Origin: Sunxiuqinia indica
GTDB taxonomy: Bacteria; Bacteroidota; Bacteroidia; Bacteroidales; Prolixibacteraceae
Direction of reading: 5' to 3'
DNA length: 64,000 nt
Assembly: GCF_009847015.1 (NCBI RefSeq)
Contig: NZ_WVEM01000020.1
Span: 1-64,000, forward strand
Shown here: positions 8,546 to 18,066 of the stretch, piece by piece
How positions within the stretch are numbered: position 1 is the first letter of the stretch
Layout: each line of letters opens with the position of its first letter
The notes under the pieces: model-generated
The model's input: the letters and a program-made list of their open reading frames with translations, nothing else
What the model was told of the DNA's origin: nothing
Database searches by the model: none
Translations under genes and position numbers: made by a program

Positions 8546-9286
8546 GTGGGAAAGAATAAACTGGCCAAATTTACTGAAATGGCCACATTTGATCATGTTA
8601 TCCAGGCTCCTTACAATAAGCATAATCATAAAGATCATGAATTAAAGGGAAGCTGGGCAAAAGACTTTTTTGAGAATGAAAATCCGATTGTTTTAGAATT
8701 AGGATGTGGGAAAGGTGAATATACCGTTTCATTGGCTGAATATTTTCCCGGGATGAACTTTATAGGAGTAGATATAAAGGGAGCCCGAATGTGGAGAGGG
8801 GCGAAGTCGGCTCATGTAAAGAGACTGAAAAATGTTGCTTTTATTCGAACCAATATCGAAATTATAGATTCTTTTTTTGGAGCTGAAGAGGTGTCTGAAA
8901 TCTGGTTGACATTTCCCGATCCGCAAATGAAAAAGCACACCAAGAGACTTACTGCTACAACCTTTATGAATCGTTACAGCCGTTTCCTGAAACCGAAAGG
9001 TGTCATTCATTTAAAGACCGATAGTAATTTTCAATATCAATATACCTTAGCCATGGTTAAGGAAAATGATTTTCCCATTTTGACAGAAATTGAGGATCTT
9101 GATCATTCTCCCTCGGCAAATGAAGTTCTGTCCATTCAGACTTTTTATGAGAAACAATGGCGGGAACGTGGCATTCCGATTAAATACTTGTCATTTCAAC
9201 TGAATGCAGATAAACCATTGCGCGAGCCCGATGTTGAGATAGAAAAAGATCCGTACCGTAGTTTTGGTCGTTCGGCAAGAGAATAA
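8546..9286 (+). CDS. trmB: tRNA (guanine-N7-)-methyltransferase
   Basis: A 246-residue SAM-dependent enzyme that makes m7G46 in tRNA. Seen: motif I VLELGCGKGEYT, FIGVDIKGARMWRGA, the catalytic-region WLTFPDPQMKKHTKRRL-type segment (here PDPQMKKHTKRL), and HLKTDSNFQYQYT. The C-terminal ~40 residues extend past the catalytic core, as common in Bacteroidota. Start is a GTG eight bases after the gldH stop; the next ATG is at codon 12 (MATFDHV), which would also be acceptable. Confidence 0.93.
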   Translation: MGKNKLAKFTEMATFDHVIQAPYNKHNHKDHELKGSWAKDFFENENPIVLELGCGKGEYTVSLAEYFPGMNFIGVDIKGARMWRGAKSAHVKRLKNVAFIRTNIEIIDSFFGAEEVSEIWLTFPDPQMKKHTKRLTATTFMNRYSRFLKPKGVIHLKTDSNFQYQYTLAMVKENDFPILTEIEDLDHSPSANEVLSIQTFYEKQWRERGIPIKYLSFQLNADKPLREPDVEIEKDPYRSFGRSARE

Positions 9287-9291
9287 GCACT

Positions 9292-9624
9292 ATGGATAAT
9301 TTCTTTGAAAAGGCCTGGGAAGTAGCATGTCAGGTTCCGGTGGGGAGGGTGACCAGCTATGGCGCCATTGCCCGTTACTTGGGCATGGCTCGTTCTGCTC
9401 GAATGGTTGGTTGGGCAATGAACAATTCCCGCGCATCAAAAGTTAATGTTCCCGCACACCGGGTTGTTAATCGCAAAGGATTGCTTACCGGTAAAAATCA
9501 TTTTCAAGGACAGCAAGTGATGAAAGAATTGCTGGAAAGTGAGGGAATTACTGTTGAAGATGACCAAATTCTCAATTTTGAAGATGTATTTTGGGATCCG
9601 GTCAAAGAGTTAGGAATTCAATAA
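9292..9624 (+). CDS. Alkyltransferase-like protein (ATL), no active Cys
   Basis: A 110-residue protein of the MGMT C-terminal DNA-binding domain family. The winged helix and DNA-binding features are there (VPVGRVTSYGAIARYLG, SARMVGWAMNN with the Arg finger region), but the active-site motif PCHRV is PAHRV, so the alkyl-accepting Cys is Ala. Such ATLs bind O6-alkylguanine without repairing it and channel the lesion into nucleotide excision repair. It starts five bases after trmB and is 12 bases before mrp, so it is co-transcribed. Confidence 0.9.
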   Translation: MDNFFEKAWEVACQVPVGRVTSYGAIARYLGMARSARMVGWAMNNSRASKVNVPAHRVVNRKGLLTGKNHFQGQQVMKELLESEGITVEDDQILNFEDVFWDPVKELGIQ

Positions 9625-9636
9625 AAACAAAATAAG

Positions 9637-10752
9637 ATGTCTGATACACCACGAAAATTTATCGTTCCAAAAAATGTAACCGATGTACTTCGGAAAGTGC
9701 AATTTCCCGGAGGAAAAGAAAATATTGTTGATCTTGACATGGTTCAGGAGATAAGAATAGCTGGAAAGAAAGTTAGTTTTTCACTTGTTTTTCAACGTTC
9801 CGACGATCCAAATATTGGAGCTGTGATTCAGCAGTGTGAGCAAATTGTTGAGCAAGAGCTTGGCCCTGATGTCGAGATCAAAGGAAACATTACAGCCAAA
9901 GCAATCCATCAAATGGAGCGTCCGATTTTACCAGGCGTAAAAAATATTATTGCCGTGTCATCCGGAAAGGGAGGCGTGGGAAAGTCAACCGTTGCTGTTA
10001 ATTTGGCCGTTTCGTTGGCCAAAACCGGAGCTTCAGTTGGACTGATTGATGCTGATATTTTTGGCCCTTCGGTGCCTAAAATGTTTGGGGCAGAAAAAAT
10101 TCAACCGAGCGGAGTCAAAAAAGATGGAAGAGAGATGATTGAGCCAGTCTTTCAGCATGGAGTGAAAATTTTGTCAATCGGTTTTTTTGTGGCTGGCGAC
10201 GATGCCTTGGTTTGGCGCGGTCCGATGGCGAGCAATGCGTTGAAGCAGATGATTACCGAAGGAAACTGGGGCGAGTTAGACTATTTGCTAATCGACCTTC
10301 CTCCGGGCACAAGTGATATTCACCTCACCTTGGTGCAAACCGTTCCGGTTACAGGAGCTGTCATCGTATCTACACCGCAAGATGTGGCTTTGGCTGATGT
10401 CATTAAAGGGGTCGGCATGTTCCGGGGAAAAAATGTTGATGTTCCGGTTTTAGGGCTGGTTGAAAATATGGCTTGGTTTACACCTGAGGAACTGCCTGAT
10501 AACAAGTATTATATTTTTGGAAAGGATGGCGCTAAAAACCTGGCCGAAAAGATGGAGATTCCATTGTTGGGGCAAATTCCATTGGTGCAGGGGATTCGCG
10601 AAGGGGGAGACTCTGGTGTTCCCGCTGCAGTCGACGAACAATCACCTATGGGGAAGGCATTTCTCGATGTGGCAGCCAATACGATTAAGCAGGTAGAATT
10701 GAGAAATAAAGATATAGATCCTACTAAAAAGGTGAAGGTAAGTAGGAAATAA
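9637..10752 (+). CDS. mrp: Mrp/ApbC Fe-S carrier ATPase
   Basis: A 371-residue cytoplasmic P-loop ATPase that carries and delivers iron-sulfur clusters. Domains: an N-terminal MIP18/DUF59-like region (about 1-80), then the deviant Walker A SSGKGGVGKSTVAVNLA (about residue 108), DADIFGPSVPKMFG, and DLPPGTSDIHLT. The CxxC cluster motif usual in Mrp C-terminal regions is not present, which is the case in a number of Bacteroidota homologues where the segment reads NMAWFTPEE. Last gene of the ricT-gldH-trmB-atl-mrp run; a hairpin terminator follows. Confidence 0.92.
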   Translation: MSDTPRKFIVPKNVTDVLRKVQFPGGKENIVDLDMVQEIRIAGKKVSFSLVFQRSDDPNIGAVIQQCEQIVEQELGPDVEIKGNITAKAIHQMERPILPGVKNIIAVSSGKGGVGKSTVAVNLAVSLAKTGASVGLIDADIFGPSVPKMFGAEKIQPSGVKKDGREMIEPVFQHGVKILSIGFFVAGDDALVWRGPMASNALKQMITEGNWGELDYLLIDLPPGTSDIHLTLVQTVPVTGAVIVSTPQDVALADVIKGVGMFRGKNVDVPVLGLVENMAWFTPEELPDNKYYIFGKDGAKNLAEKMEIPLLGQIPLVQGIREGGDSGVPAAVDEQSPMGKAFLDVAANTIKQVELRNKDIDPTKKVKVSRK

Positions 10753-10773
10753 CTGATCGTCGAGATGACTTTT

Positions 10774-10810
10774 AAATCCCTGAATCATTGTGATCCGGGG
10801 ATTTTTATTT
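10774..10810 (+). terminator. Terminator after mrp
   Basis: AAATCCC (10774-10780) pairs with GGGATTT (10798-10804), followed by a T-rich tail. The ~240 bases from here to the next gene are A+T-rich and hold no other clear element. Confidence 0.7.
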
Positions 10811-11053
10811 TGATGTAGATTCTGATGGAGCATTGTTTCAAAAGATCTCGTTCCTCGGTTAAATCATTTTGCATTCAAGTCCCAATAAATTAGCTTGTTT
10901 TTTGTATTATTGTAAACTTTTTAAAAGTTGAAATAAACTAAAGATAAAGGCGTTTTGTGGGTACGGGCTAAGTAGGCGATATCAATTATTCCAGATGCTA
11001 CTTTTCCATGTTAAAGCAGACAATATTATTCGAATAAATAAGTTTATCCTACA

Positions 11054-14000
11054 GTGTTAAAATATACTTGTTTGAGCAGAAATTTACTACATACCTTTTT
11101 CATCGTATTTGTACTGGCTATTCTTAGTGGTTGCTCCACCGAAAAAAATACGCGTATATCGCGTGCCTATCACAACCTGACATCGCATTACAATGTGTAT
11201 TTCAACGGCAAGGAGAGTCTTAAGTCCGGCGTTGAGCGCATCAACCAATCAGTGGAAGATGACTTTACCAAGCTGCTTCCAATTTATAAGTCGAGCCAAC
11301 CGGGAACCGGACAAATGGCCCAGTCTGATATGGAGTATGCCATCATGAAAGCTTCGAAGCTGATTAAGGTGCACTCGATTACCAAAAAGCCCAAACGAAG
11401 GAAGAACAGAAGCCGCGCTTACATCCGGTTGGCAAGTAAGGAAGAATATAACAATTGGGTGGACGACAGCTATATATTGATGGGGAAGGCCTATTTCTAT
11501 ATGAAAAACTATATGGCTGCCATTGAGAACCTGTCGCATGTGGTTCGTAAATTTAGTGAGGAGGACACCAAGTATGAGGCGTACGTTTGGTTGGTTCGTT
11601 GTTATACCGAATTAGAACGCTACAATGAGGCACTGGAACTGATTCAAAATGTAGATGCCAGTGAAGATTTCCCCAAAAAGTACGACGAAGAGTTTGCGTT
11701 GGCTGTAGCGGACTTTTATTTCAGGCAAAATGAGTTTAATGAGGCTATCCCAAATTTGAAGGTAGCGATAGATAAAACTTCTGGTAAGAAAAATAAAGTT
11801 CGGTTAAAATATATTTTGGCTCAGCTCTATGAAGAAACCGGGCAAAATGCTTTGGCTACTGAAACCTATCGCGAAGTTGCCAGAATGAATCCTCCCTATG
11901 AGATGGCTTTCAACGCCCGGATCAATGCTGCCGGTTCTTTTTCAGGTGAAGGCGATGTTGCGAAGTTGAAAAAGGAATTAAATAAAATGCTGCGTGACTC
12001 AAAGAATTATGAATATCGCGATCAGATTTATTTTGCTTTGGGGAATATTTTCATGACTGAGGGAAACAAACAGGTCGCTACTGATAATTATATCCAATCG
12101 GCAGCTGCAAGTAGCGTGAATACTTTCCAACGCGCCTTATCGTGCCTCACCTTAGCCGATATTTATTTCAGTGATAAGGAATATAAAAATGCTCAAAGCT
12201 ATTACGATAGCGCCATGGTTGTTATCGATGAAACATACCCTAAATATGAAACAATTGTTGAACGGTATAATAGTTTAACCCGACTGACAAACAACTTGTA
12301 CACTGTTGAGCGGGAGGATAGTTTGCAACACATCGCTTCGTTAAGTGAAAAGGAGCGAAATGATTTAGTTACTGAATGGATTAACCAAGCACGCGAAGAG
12401 GAGCAACGCCAGCGTCAGTTAGCCAATGCAGAGATGATGGATCGGAATTTTTTTAGAATGAATCAATCGCGTATGGGATTAAGCCAGCAGAGACAGGGGA
12501 GTGGCTGGTATTTCTACAACCCAACAACCGTGGCTTATGGTAAGGTTGAATTCCAGCAGATATGGGGTGACCGTAAATTGGAGGACAACTGGCGTCGAAG
12601 CAACAAAGGTTCGGCAGGCGATTTTGAAATGGACGAGTTGGTTGATAATGAATCAGGTGTTGATAGCAGTGAGATGCGAGTGGCCGACCCTATGGAACGT
12701 GAATTCTACCTACAAGATGTTCCAACAACGGAAGAGGAAATGGCCGAATCTCATCAGCGAATTAAAGAAGCTTTGTATAATGCCGGACGAATTTTTAAGC
12801 AAGATTTTGAGAATTACGAGCGCTCGATTAACGAGTATGAAGAATTGCTGACAAGATATGACAATACGGTATATGAACTTACAGCTTATTTTGAGTTGTG
12901 GGATTTATATAAACAACTTGGAGATGACCAAAAATCGGAGTATTACAAAAGCAGGATTGTTGACGAATACCCCGATAGTAAATATGCCAAATACCTGGTT
13001 AATCCGTTCTTTTTTGTTGAGCTTGAAGCCCGGCAAGACAGCATGAATAACTTGTATCAAAAGGCATTTTACAACTATCGGCAAGGTAATTATCAAGATG
13101 CCGGAGAATTGGCCGGACAAATCAAAAACATGGAGCCTGACACCTTGTTGATGCCTAAGGTTGCTTTTATTGAAACCATTGCTGATGGTATTAAAACCGA
13201 CTGGACACAGTTTGGGAAGATGTTGAATGAACATGTTCAGACTTATCCAGAAAGCGGCACCGTGCCATTGGCAAACGAAATACTCAAGTTAATTGAAGAT
13301 AGTACATTGGCTGATTATCAGAAGCTGGTGGAAATTGGGTACTTGAATGATCAAATTCAGAATCAGGAGTTGCTTCCTGAAAATCAGGCCGATCAGGATG
13401 AGTTTGGTGGTAAGTTTTCGTATGATGATGAATTGCTACATTATTTTGTAATTGCAATTCCCCGGAGTGCTGAGGTTGACTTAAACCGCTTGAAGTTCGA
13501 TATTGCCAACTACAACATCGATCATTATACAAAGATGGATTTCGATATTGAAACCGAAAATCTGAATGACGAAACGATATTGGTTGTGGTGAGGCCGCTA
13601 CCTGACAAAGAGCAAAGTTTGATTTATTTCCGTTCGATCATTCGCAAGCGTGAAGTTTTCGAAACCCTTCAGGATATTCAGTATGTCAACTTTGTGGCTT
13701 CGTCATACAACTATCGCGAAGTTTTATCAGACAAAAATTACCTGGAATACCTGAAATACTTCGTTAAGAATTATAGTCGATTTATTAGCAACGACTTCCC
13801 TGCAGATGAATTAGCAGATCCGGAAGAATTGATGGCAAAAGCTAGCGCGGAGGAAGATAAGCTGGTTGAAAAAGGTTCTTTTGTCGTGGTGAAAGCTGAT
13901 GAAACGGAAGGTTTGTACGCTAAAGAGACTGATGTTCCTCAGTATTTTGTCATCGCTGTTAACGATCCGAAGTTTGACTTGCGGGCACTTACCCCTGGAT

Positions 14001-14758
14001 TTAACCGATACAACCGCTCGCAATTTGGTGGTAAAAATTTGACAATCGAACAGCAAAAGTTTGGAGATTACCAGTTGATGGTCGTTAAATCGTTGGCTGA
14101 CATTCGCGAAGCGATGGGGTACTTCAGCAAGGTAGTTGCCAATCGTAATTTATATGAAAGTCTGGAAACCCGTAGCTACCGCAACTTCGTTATTTCACAG
14201 GCCAACTTGGAGAAAATGATCTCAGAAAGCTCGATTGATGATTATATTGAGTTTTTCCGCGATTATTACATTAGCGGTAATTTTGCTGAAAACGAATCGC
14301 AATCAACAGGGGCTTCAACAGCATCAGTAAATAACACAAGGTCAGCGGTTGCTCCGGTTCAGCCGGCAAAACCTACGTACGAAGGGCCTTTCAATACCGA
14401 TGTAGCCGGCAAGCAAAATTTTGTGTTAATCATTCCTAAAAATGGAGTTGATGACACAGCAGTTAAGTCAGCCATAGAGGCCCACAATGCAAGCAACTTC
14501 CCAACTATGAATCTGGCGGTTGAACGAGAGGAGTTCAATGTTGACAATTACATTCTAACCGTTACTGGTATTCAAGATCAGGAATCGGGCTTGAATTATC
14601 TCCAAAGCATTGTTCGCAATCAACAGGTTTATCAACCTCTATCGGAGGTCAGCTACCGCAATTTTGTAATTACGCCAGCTAATTTATCCTTATTGCTTGG
14701 CAATAAGGATACAAGTAAATACCTTGATTTCTACAAAACTTTCTACTTGAATCGCTAG
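11054..14758 (+). CDS. sprE: T9SS lipoprotein SprE/PorW with C-terminal repeats
   Basis: A 1234-residue outer-membrane-linked lipoprotein. The signal ends in the lipobox LAILSGC (Cys about 27). Residues about 130-440 are tetratricopeptide repeats (for example DDSYILMGKAYFYMKNYMAAIENL, shortened here as SYILMGKAYFYMKNY), and further TPR-like units occur at about 580-720. SprE/PorW is needed for T9SS secretion and gliding and links the trans-envelope core to the Sov translocon. The protein is longer than the Flavobacterium and Porphyromonas forms because of three related C-terminal units (about 796-909, 962-1072, 1120-1234), each with YFVI, a middle strand block and YRNFV. Start is GTG; no better ATG fits the signal peptide. 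porX follows 85 bases later. Confidence 0.9.
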   Translation: MLKYTCLSRNLLHTFFIVFVLAILSGCSTEKNTRISRAYHNLTSHYNVYFNGKESLKSGVERINQSVEDDFTKLLPIYKSSQPGTGQMAQSDMEYAIMKASKLIKVHSITKKPKRRKNRSRAYIRLASKEEYNNWVDDSYILMGKAYFYMKNYMAAIENLSHVVRKFSEEDTKYEAYVWLVRCYTELERYNEALELIQNVDASEDFPKKYDEEFALAVADFYFRQNEFNEAIPNLKVAIDKTSGKKNKVRLKYILAQLYEETGQNALATETYREVARMNPPYEMAFNARINAAGSFSGEGDVAKLKKELNKMLRDSKNYEYRDQIYFALGNIFMTEGNKQVATDNYIQSAAASSVNTFQRALSCLTLADIYFSDKEYKNAQSYYDSAMVVIDETYPKYETIVERYNSLTRLTNNLYTVEREDSLQHIASLSEKERNDLVTEWINQAREEEQRQRQLANAEMMDRNFFRMNQSRMGLSQQRQGSGWYFYNPTTVAYGKVEFQQIWGDRKLEDNWRRSNKGSAGDFEMDELVDNESGVDSSEMRVADPMEREFYLQDVPTTEEEMAESHQRIKEALYNAGRIFKQDFENYERSINEYEELLTRYDNTVYELTAYFELWDLYKQLGDDQKSEYYKSRIVDEYPDSKYAKYLVNPFFFVELEARQDSMNNLYQKAFYNYRQGNYQDAGELAGQIKNMEPDTLLMPKVAFIETIADGIKTDWTQFGKMLNEHVQTYPESGTVPLANEILKLIEDSTLADYQKLVEIGYLNDQIQNQELLPENQADQDEFGGKFSYDDELLHYFVIAIPRSAEVDLNRLKFDIANYNIDHYTKMDFDIETENLNDETILVVVRPLPDKEQSLIYFRSIIRKREVFETLQDIQYVNFVASSYNYREVLSDKNYLEYLKYFVKNYSRFISNDFPADELADPEELMAKASAEEDKLVEKGSFVVVKADETEGLYAKETDVPQYFVIAVNDPKFDLRALTPGFNRYNRSQFGGKNLTIEQQKFGDYQLMVVKSLADIREAMGYFSKVVANRNLYESLETRSYRNFVISQANLEKMISESSIDDYIEFFRDYYISGNFAENESQSTGASTASVNNTRSAVAPVQPAKPTYEGPFNTDVAGKQNFVLIIPKNGVDDTAVKSAIEAHNASNFPTMNLAVEREEFNVDNYILTVTGIQDQESGLNYLQSIVRNQQVYQPLSEVSYRNFVITPANLSLLLGNKDTSKYLDFYKTFYLNR

Positions 14759-14842
14759 TAGCGTTAAATTGTGTTAAGGATATACATTTTGGGGAACATT
14801 CTTTGTTAGTATAGGTGTTATCTCTTTAAAAAGACAAAAAAC

Positions 14843-16399
14843 ATGAAGACAATACATATACTTTGGGTTGACGATGAAATTGATTTATTAAGAGCCCATA
14901 TTATTTTCCTGCAAGAAAAAGGTTATGATGTAATGACAGCGAATAACGGAGCTGACAGTATCGACCTTGTCCGTGAAAATCATTTTGACATCATCTTTTT
15001 GGATGAGAATATGCCGGGGCGAACCGGGCTGGAAACACTGGATGAAATAAAAGCCATTGATCCGAATGTTCCTGTGGTAATGATTACTAAAAGTGAGGAA
15101 GAAGATATTATGGATCAGGCCATCGGTTCAAAAATGGCTGACTACCTGATTAAGCCGGTTAATCCAAAACAAGTTCTTCTTACTATAAAAAAGAATGTTG
15201 ACCAGAATGAGCTGGTTACTCGAAAAACTACTTCAGCTTACCAGAGCGAATTTGCAAAAATCGGTATGCGAATCAACGAGCGGTTGGACTGGAAAGAATG
15301 GACTGAAGTGTATCGAAAACTGGTATTTTGGGAATTGGAATTGAGCGCGTCGCAAGATTCGACAATGGATGAAGTGCTGAAAATGCAAAAGGCCGAAGCT
15401 AACAAAGCGTTTAGCCGCTACATTAAAGCAAATTACTTAAGTTGGTTCGATAAGGATTCAGAAGATCGGCCAATCTTGTCTCCTGATATTTTCAGAAAGA
15501 AAGTTTTTCCACAGCTTGATAAAGGACACAAAGTGCTGGTTTTGGTTATTGACAACCTGCGATACGATCAGTTTCGTGTGCTAAGCTCTGCAGTTAGTCA
15601 GTATTATCAAACCGAAGAAGAAGATCTATACTACAGTATATTACCCACGGCAACCATGTATGCCCGAAATTCAATTTTTGCAGGTTTAATGCCTGCTGAA
15701 ATTGCTCAGTTGTACCCCGAATATTGGGAAGACGACGATAACGAAGGCAACAAGAATGTGCACGAACGTGAGCTGATGCAAACGCAAATGAAGCGCAGAG
15801 GGCGCACGGATAAATTGTATTTTGAAAAGATTACCAATCCCAGAGCCGGGAAAAGACTCAACGATAACCTGGGGAATATCCTGCAAAATGATTTGTCGGT
15901 TATGGTGTTTAACTTTGTGGATATGCTTTCGCACGCTCGTACCGAAATGGAGATGATGAAAGAACTGGCCAGCGACGAGAAAGCATACCGTTCTTTAACA
16001 ATGAGTTGGTTTATTCACTCGACCATGTTTGAGCTGTTGAAAACATTATCAGAGCATAAAATAAAAGTGATTTTAACAACCGACCATGGAACAATAAGGG
16101 TGGATAGTGCACTGAAAGTGATTGGTGACCGGGAAACAAATACCAATCTTCGGTACAAAATTGGACGAAATTTAAACTATAAAGCCAAACAGGTATTTGA
16201 AATTACAAATCCTGAGAAAGCGCACTTGCCTGGACGAAATGTCAGCTCAAGTTATATTTTTGCGATGGATAACGACTTTTTTGCCTATCCCAATAATTAC
16301 AATCACTATGTTCAGTATTACCGCGATACGTATCAGCATGGTGGAATATCGCTTGAAGAAATGATTATTCCGGTGATTACATTGTCTCCAAAATCTTAA
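14843..16399 (+). CDS. porX: T9SS regulator PorX (receiver + PglZ domain)
   Basis: A 518-residue cytoplasmic two-component protein. Residues 1-120 are a receiver domain (acidic DDE at 10-12, phospho-acceptor D54 in FLDENMPG, Thr/Lys in MITKSEE and YLIKPVNP); a helical linker (about 130-200) leads to a PglZ domain of the alkaline phosphatase superfamily with LVIDNLRYDQFR, a Thr in PTATMYARNS and TDHGT. In Porphyromonas PorX controls T9SS genes and its PglZ domain cleaves phosphodiesters of nucleotides. It sits directly behind sprE, unlike its partner kinase PorY, which is not in this window. The last four bases overlap the convergent mlaF stop. Confidence 0.95.
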   Translation: MKTIHILWVDDEIDLLRAHIIFLQEKGYDVMTANNGADSIDLVRENHFDIIFLDENMPGRTGLETLDEIKAIDPNVPVVMITKSEEEDIMDQAIGSKMADYLIKPVNPKQVLLTIKKNVDQNELVTRKTTSAYQSEFAKIGMRINERLDWKEWTEVYRKLVFWELELSASQDSTMDEVLKMQKAEANKAFSRYIKANYLSWFDKDSEDRPILSPDIFRKKVFPQLDKGHKVLVLVIDNLRYDQFRVLSSAVSQYYQTEEEDLYYSILPTATMYARNSIFAGLMPAEIAQLYPEYWEDDDNEGNKNVHERELMQTQMKRRGRTDKLYFEKITNPRAGKRLNDNLGNILQNDLSVMVFNFVDMLSHARTEMEMMKELASDEKAYRSLTMSWFIHSTMFELLKTLSEHKIKVILTTDHGTIRVDSALKVIGDRETNTNLRYKIGRNLNYKAKQVFEITNPEKAHLPGRNVSSSYIFAMDNDFFAYPNNYNHYVQYYRDTYQHGGISLEEMIIPVITLSPKS

Positions 16400-17163
16400 T
16401 TTTTACTGTCAATTTTTTCATCTCGCTGTTGGCGGTATGTTTTGTTGGCAAATACAAATTCCTGGAGCTTCTGGTTTTCGGCCTCTAATATTTTATCTTT
16501 ATCGCCTTCCCAGCAGGTTACTCCTTCACTGATAAATAAAATTTTATCGCCGATTTCCATTACCGAATTCATATCGTGGGTATTAATGACTGTGGTCATT
16601 TCGAAGTCTACGGTGAGTTCATGAATCAGCTCATCGATAACCAATGAAGTTTCGGGGTCCAATCCTGAGTTTGGTTCGTCGCAAAACAAATACTTCGGAT
16701 TCATGACAATGGCGCGGGCGATCGCTACTCGCTTTTTCATACCGCCTGATATCTCGGCCGGATAAAGTTTGTGGGCTTTGTCGATATTAACCCGGTCGAG
16801 GCAAAAATCAACCCGTTCTTGTTTCTCTTTCGCGGTTTTGTTTGTGAACATGTCAAGTGGAAATCTCACGTTTTCTTCAACATTAAATGAATCGAACAAA
16901 GCGCCACCCTGAAAAACCATGCCCATTTCCTGGCGTAGTTTTTTTCGCAGCTTTTCATTCATTTGAGTGAAATTACGGTTGTCATAAAAAATAGTTCCTT
17001 CATCCACATCATGAAGACCAACAATTGATTTCAACAGAACAGTTTTTCCGCTACCACTTCGCCCAATGATCAGGTTCGTTTTTCCGGGCTCGAAAACAGT
17101 AGAGATATTACTCAAAACTTGTTTGTCCTCAAATGACTTAAATATATTTTGAATGGTAATCAT
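16396..17163 (-). CDS. mlaF: Phospholipid ABC transporter ATPase MlaF
   Basis: A 255-residue ABC ATPase of the Mla/MCE type. Seen: Walker A GRSGSGKTVLLKS, Q-loop MGMVFQGGALFDS, signature EISGGMKKRVAIARA, Walker B YLFCDEPNSGLDPE and switch His NTHDMNS. It would power movement of phospholipids between the membranes. Its start overlaps the mlaE stop by one base (TAATG), so the pair is coupled. No MCE-domain (MlaD) gene is next to it here, so the substrate-binding part must be encoded elsewhere. Confidence 0.93.
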   Translation of the reverse strand: MITIQNIFKSFEDKQVLSNISTVFEPGKTNLIIGRSGSGKTVLLKSIVGLHDVDEGTIFYDNRNFTQMNEKLRKKLRQEMGMVFQGGALFDSFNVEENVRFPLDMFTNKTAKEKQERVDFCLDRVNIDKAHKLYPAEISGGMKKRVAIARAIVMNPKYLFCDEPNSGLDPETSLVIDELIHELTVDFEMTTVINTHDMNSVMEIGDKILFISEGVTCWEGDKDKILEAENQKLQEFVFANKTYRQQRDEKIDSKN

Positions 17164-17900
17164 TAGAATAAAAGTTGTGTTAGAATCAGGTCGAAGACCA
17201 AAATTAATATGTTCGTATTTACGACAGCTCTTGTGCTTGCAGCTCCAACTTCAAATGCTCCTCCTTCAACATAATACCCAAAGTAGGCTGGGACAGTGGC
17301 CACTAAGAAACCAAAAAATAAGGTTTTAATCATTGAAAATGTAACATAGTATGACGTAAACATATATTGAATACCATTGATGTAATCGGGAGCAGTAACT
17401 GCACCAACTGCTGGTCCAACAATGAGACCTCCAATCAGTCCGAAAAATACGCTCAACACAAACAAAAAGGGGAAAATAAATACGACAGCCAATGTTTTTG
17501 GCATGATCAAAAAGCTGGCAGAATTAATTCCCATAATTTCCAGTGAATCAATCTGCTCGGTAACGCGCATACTCCCTATTTCGGAAGTAATGTTTGATCC
17601 TATTTTTCCTGCCATGATCAGCGCCAGAATGGTTGACGAAAACTCAAGGATTAGTGTATCTCTGTTTCCCAGTCCGATTAAGTAACTTGGGAATAGCGGA
17701 CTCGACATGTTGTAGGCGACTTGTAAGGTAATAATTCCACCCATAAATATGGAGATTATAGCAACAATACCAACCGAATCAAGCCCTAGTTGTTCTAGTT
17801 CTATAAAGAGCCTCCGTAAATAGATACGATGCTTTTCGGGGCGGGAAAAAGCTCTCCCCAATAGTGTAAAATAGCGTCCTACGTGAAAGAAAAACTTCAT
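17163..17900 (-). CDS. mlaE: Phospholipid ABC transporter permease MlaE
   Basis: A 245-residue inner-membrane permease of the MlaE (DUF140) family. About five hydrophobic helices are visible, with the family features GIVAIISIFMGGIITLQ, the TLILEFSSTILALIMAGKIG segment (shortened), EIGSMRVTEQIDSLEIMGIN and a final FDLILTQLLF. First gene of the mlaEF pair, divergent from manC with 166 bases between them. Confidence 0.93.
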   Translation of the reverse strand: MKFFFHVGRYFTLLGRAFSRPEKHRIYLRRLFIELEQLGLDSVGIVAIISIFMGGIITLQVAYNMSSPLFPSYLIGLGNRDTLILEFSSTILALIMAGKIGSNITSEIGSMRVTEQIDSLEIMGINSASFLIMPKTLAVVFIFPFLFVLSVFFGLIGGLIVGPAVGAVTAPDYINGIQYMFTSYYVTFSMIKTLFFGFLVATVPAYFGYYVEGGAFEVGAASTRAVVNTNILILVFDLILTQLLF

Positions 17901-18032
17901 AACAATACTTTAGCCTAAAGTTACAAATAATAGCATATGAAAAAACCTATTTATGCGTTAGATCTATGAATAACGATCAATCTACTTAGAAGGAAACCAC
18001 GAAATAACTTTATGGTTTACCTTCAAAATAGG

Positions 18033-18040
18033 TATATTTG
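18033..18040 (+). promoter_or_regulatory. -7 promoter element of manC
   Basis: TATATTTG matches TAnnTTTG, 26 bases before the manC start. A weak TTTATGG lies about 20 bases upstream as a possible -33. Confidence 0.5.
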
Positions 18041-18066
18041 AAGTATGTCACGAAAAAATTTGACGA

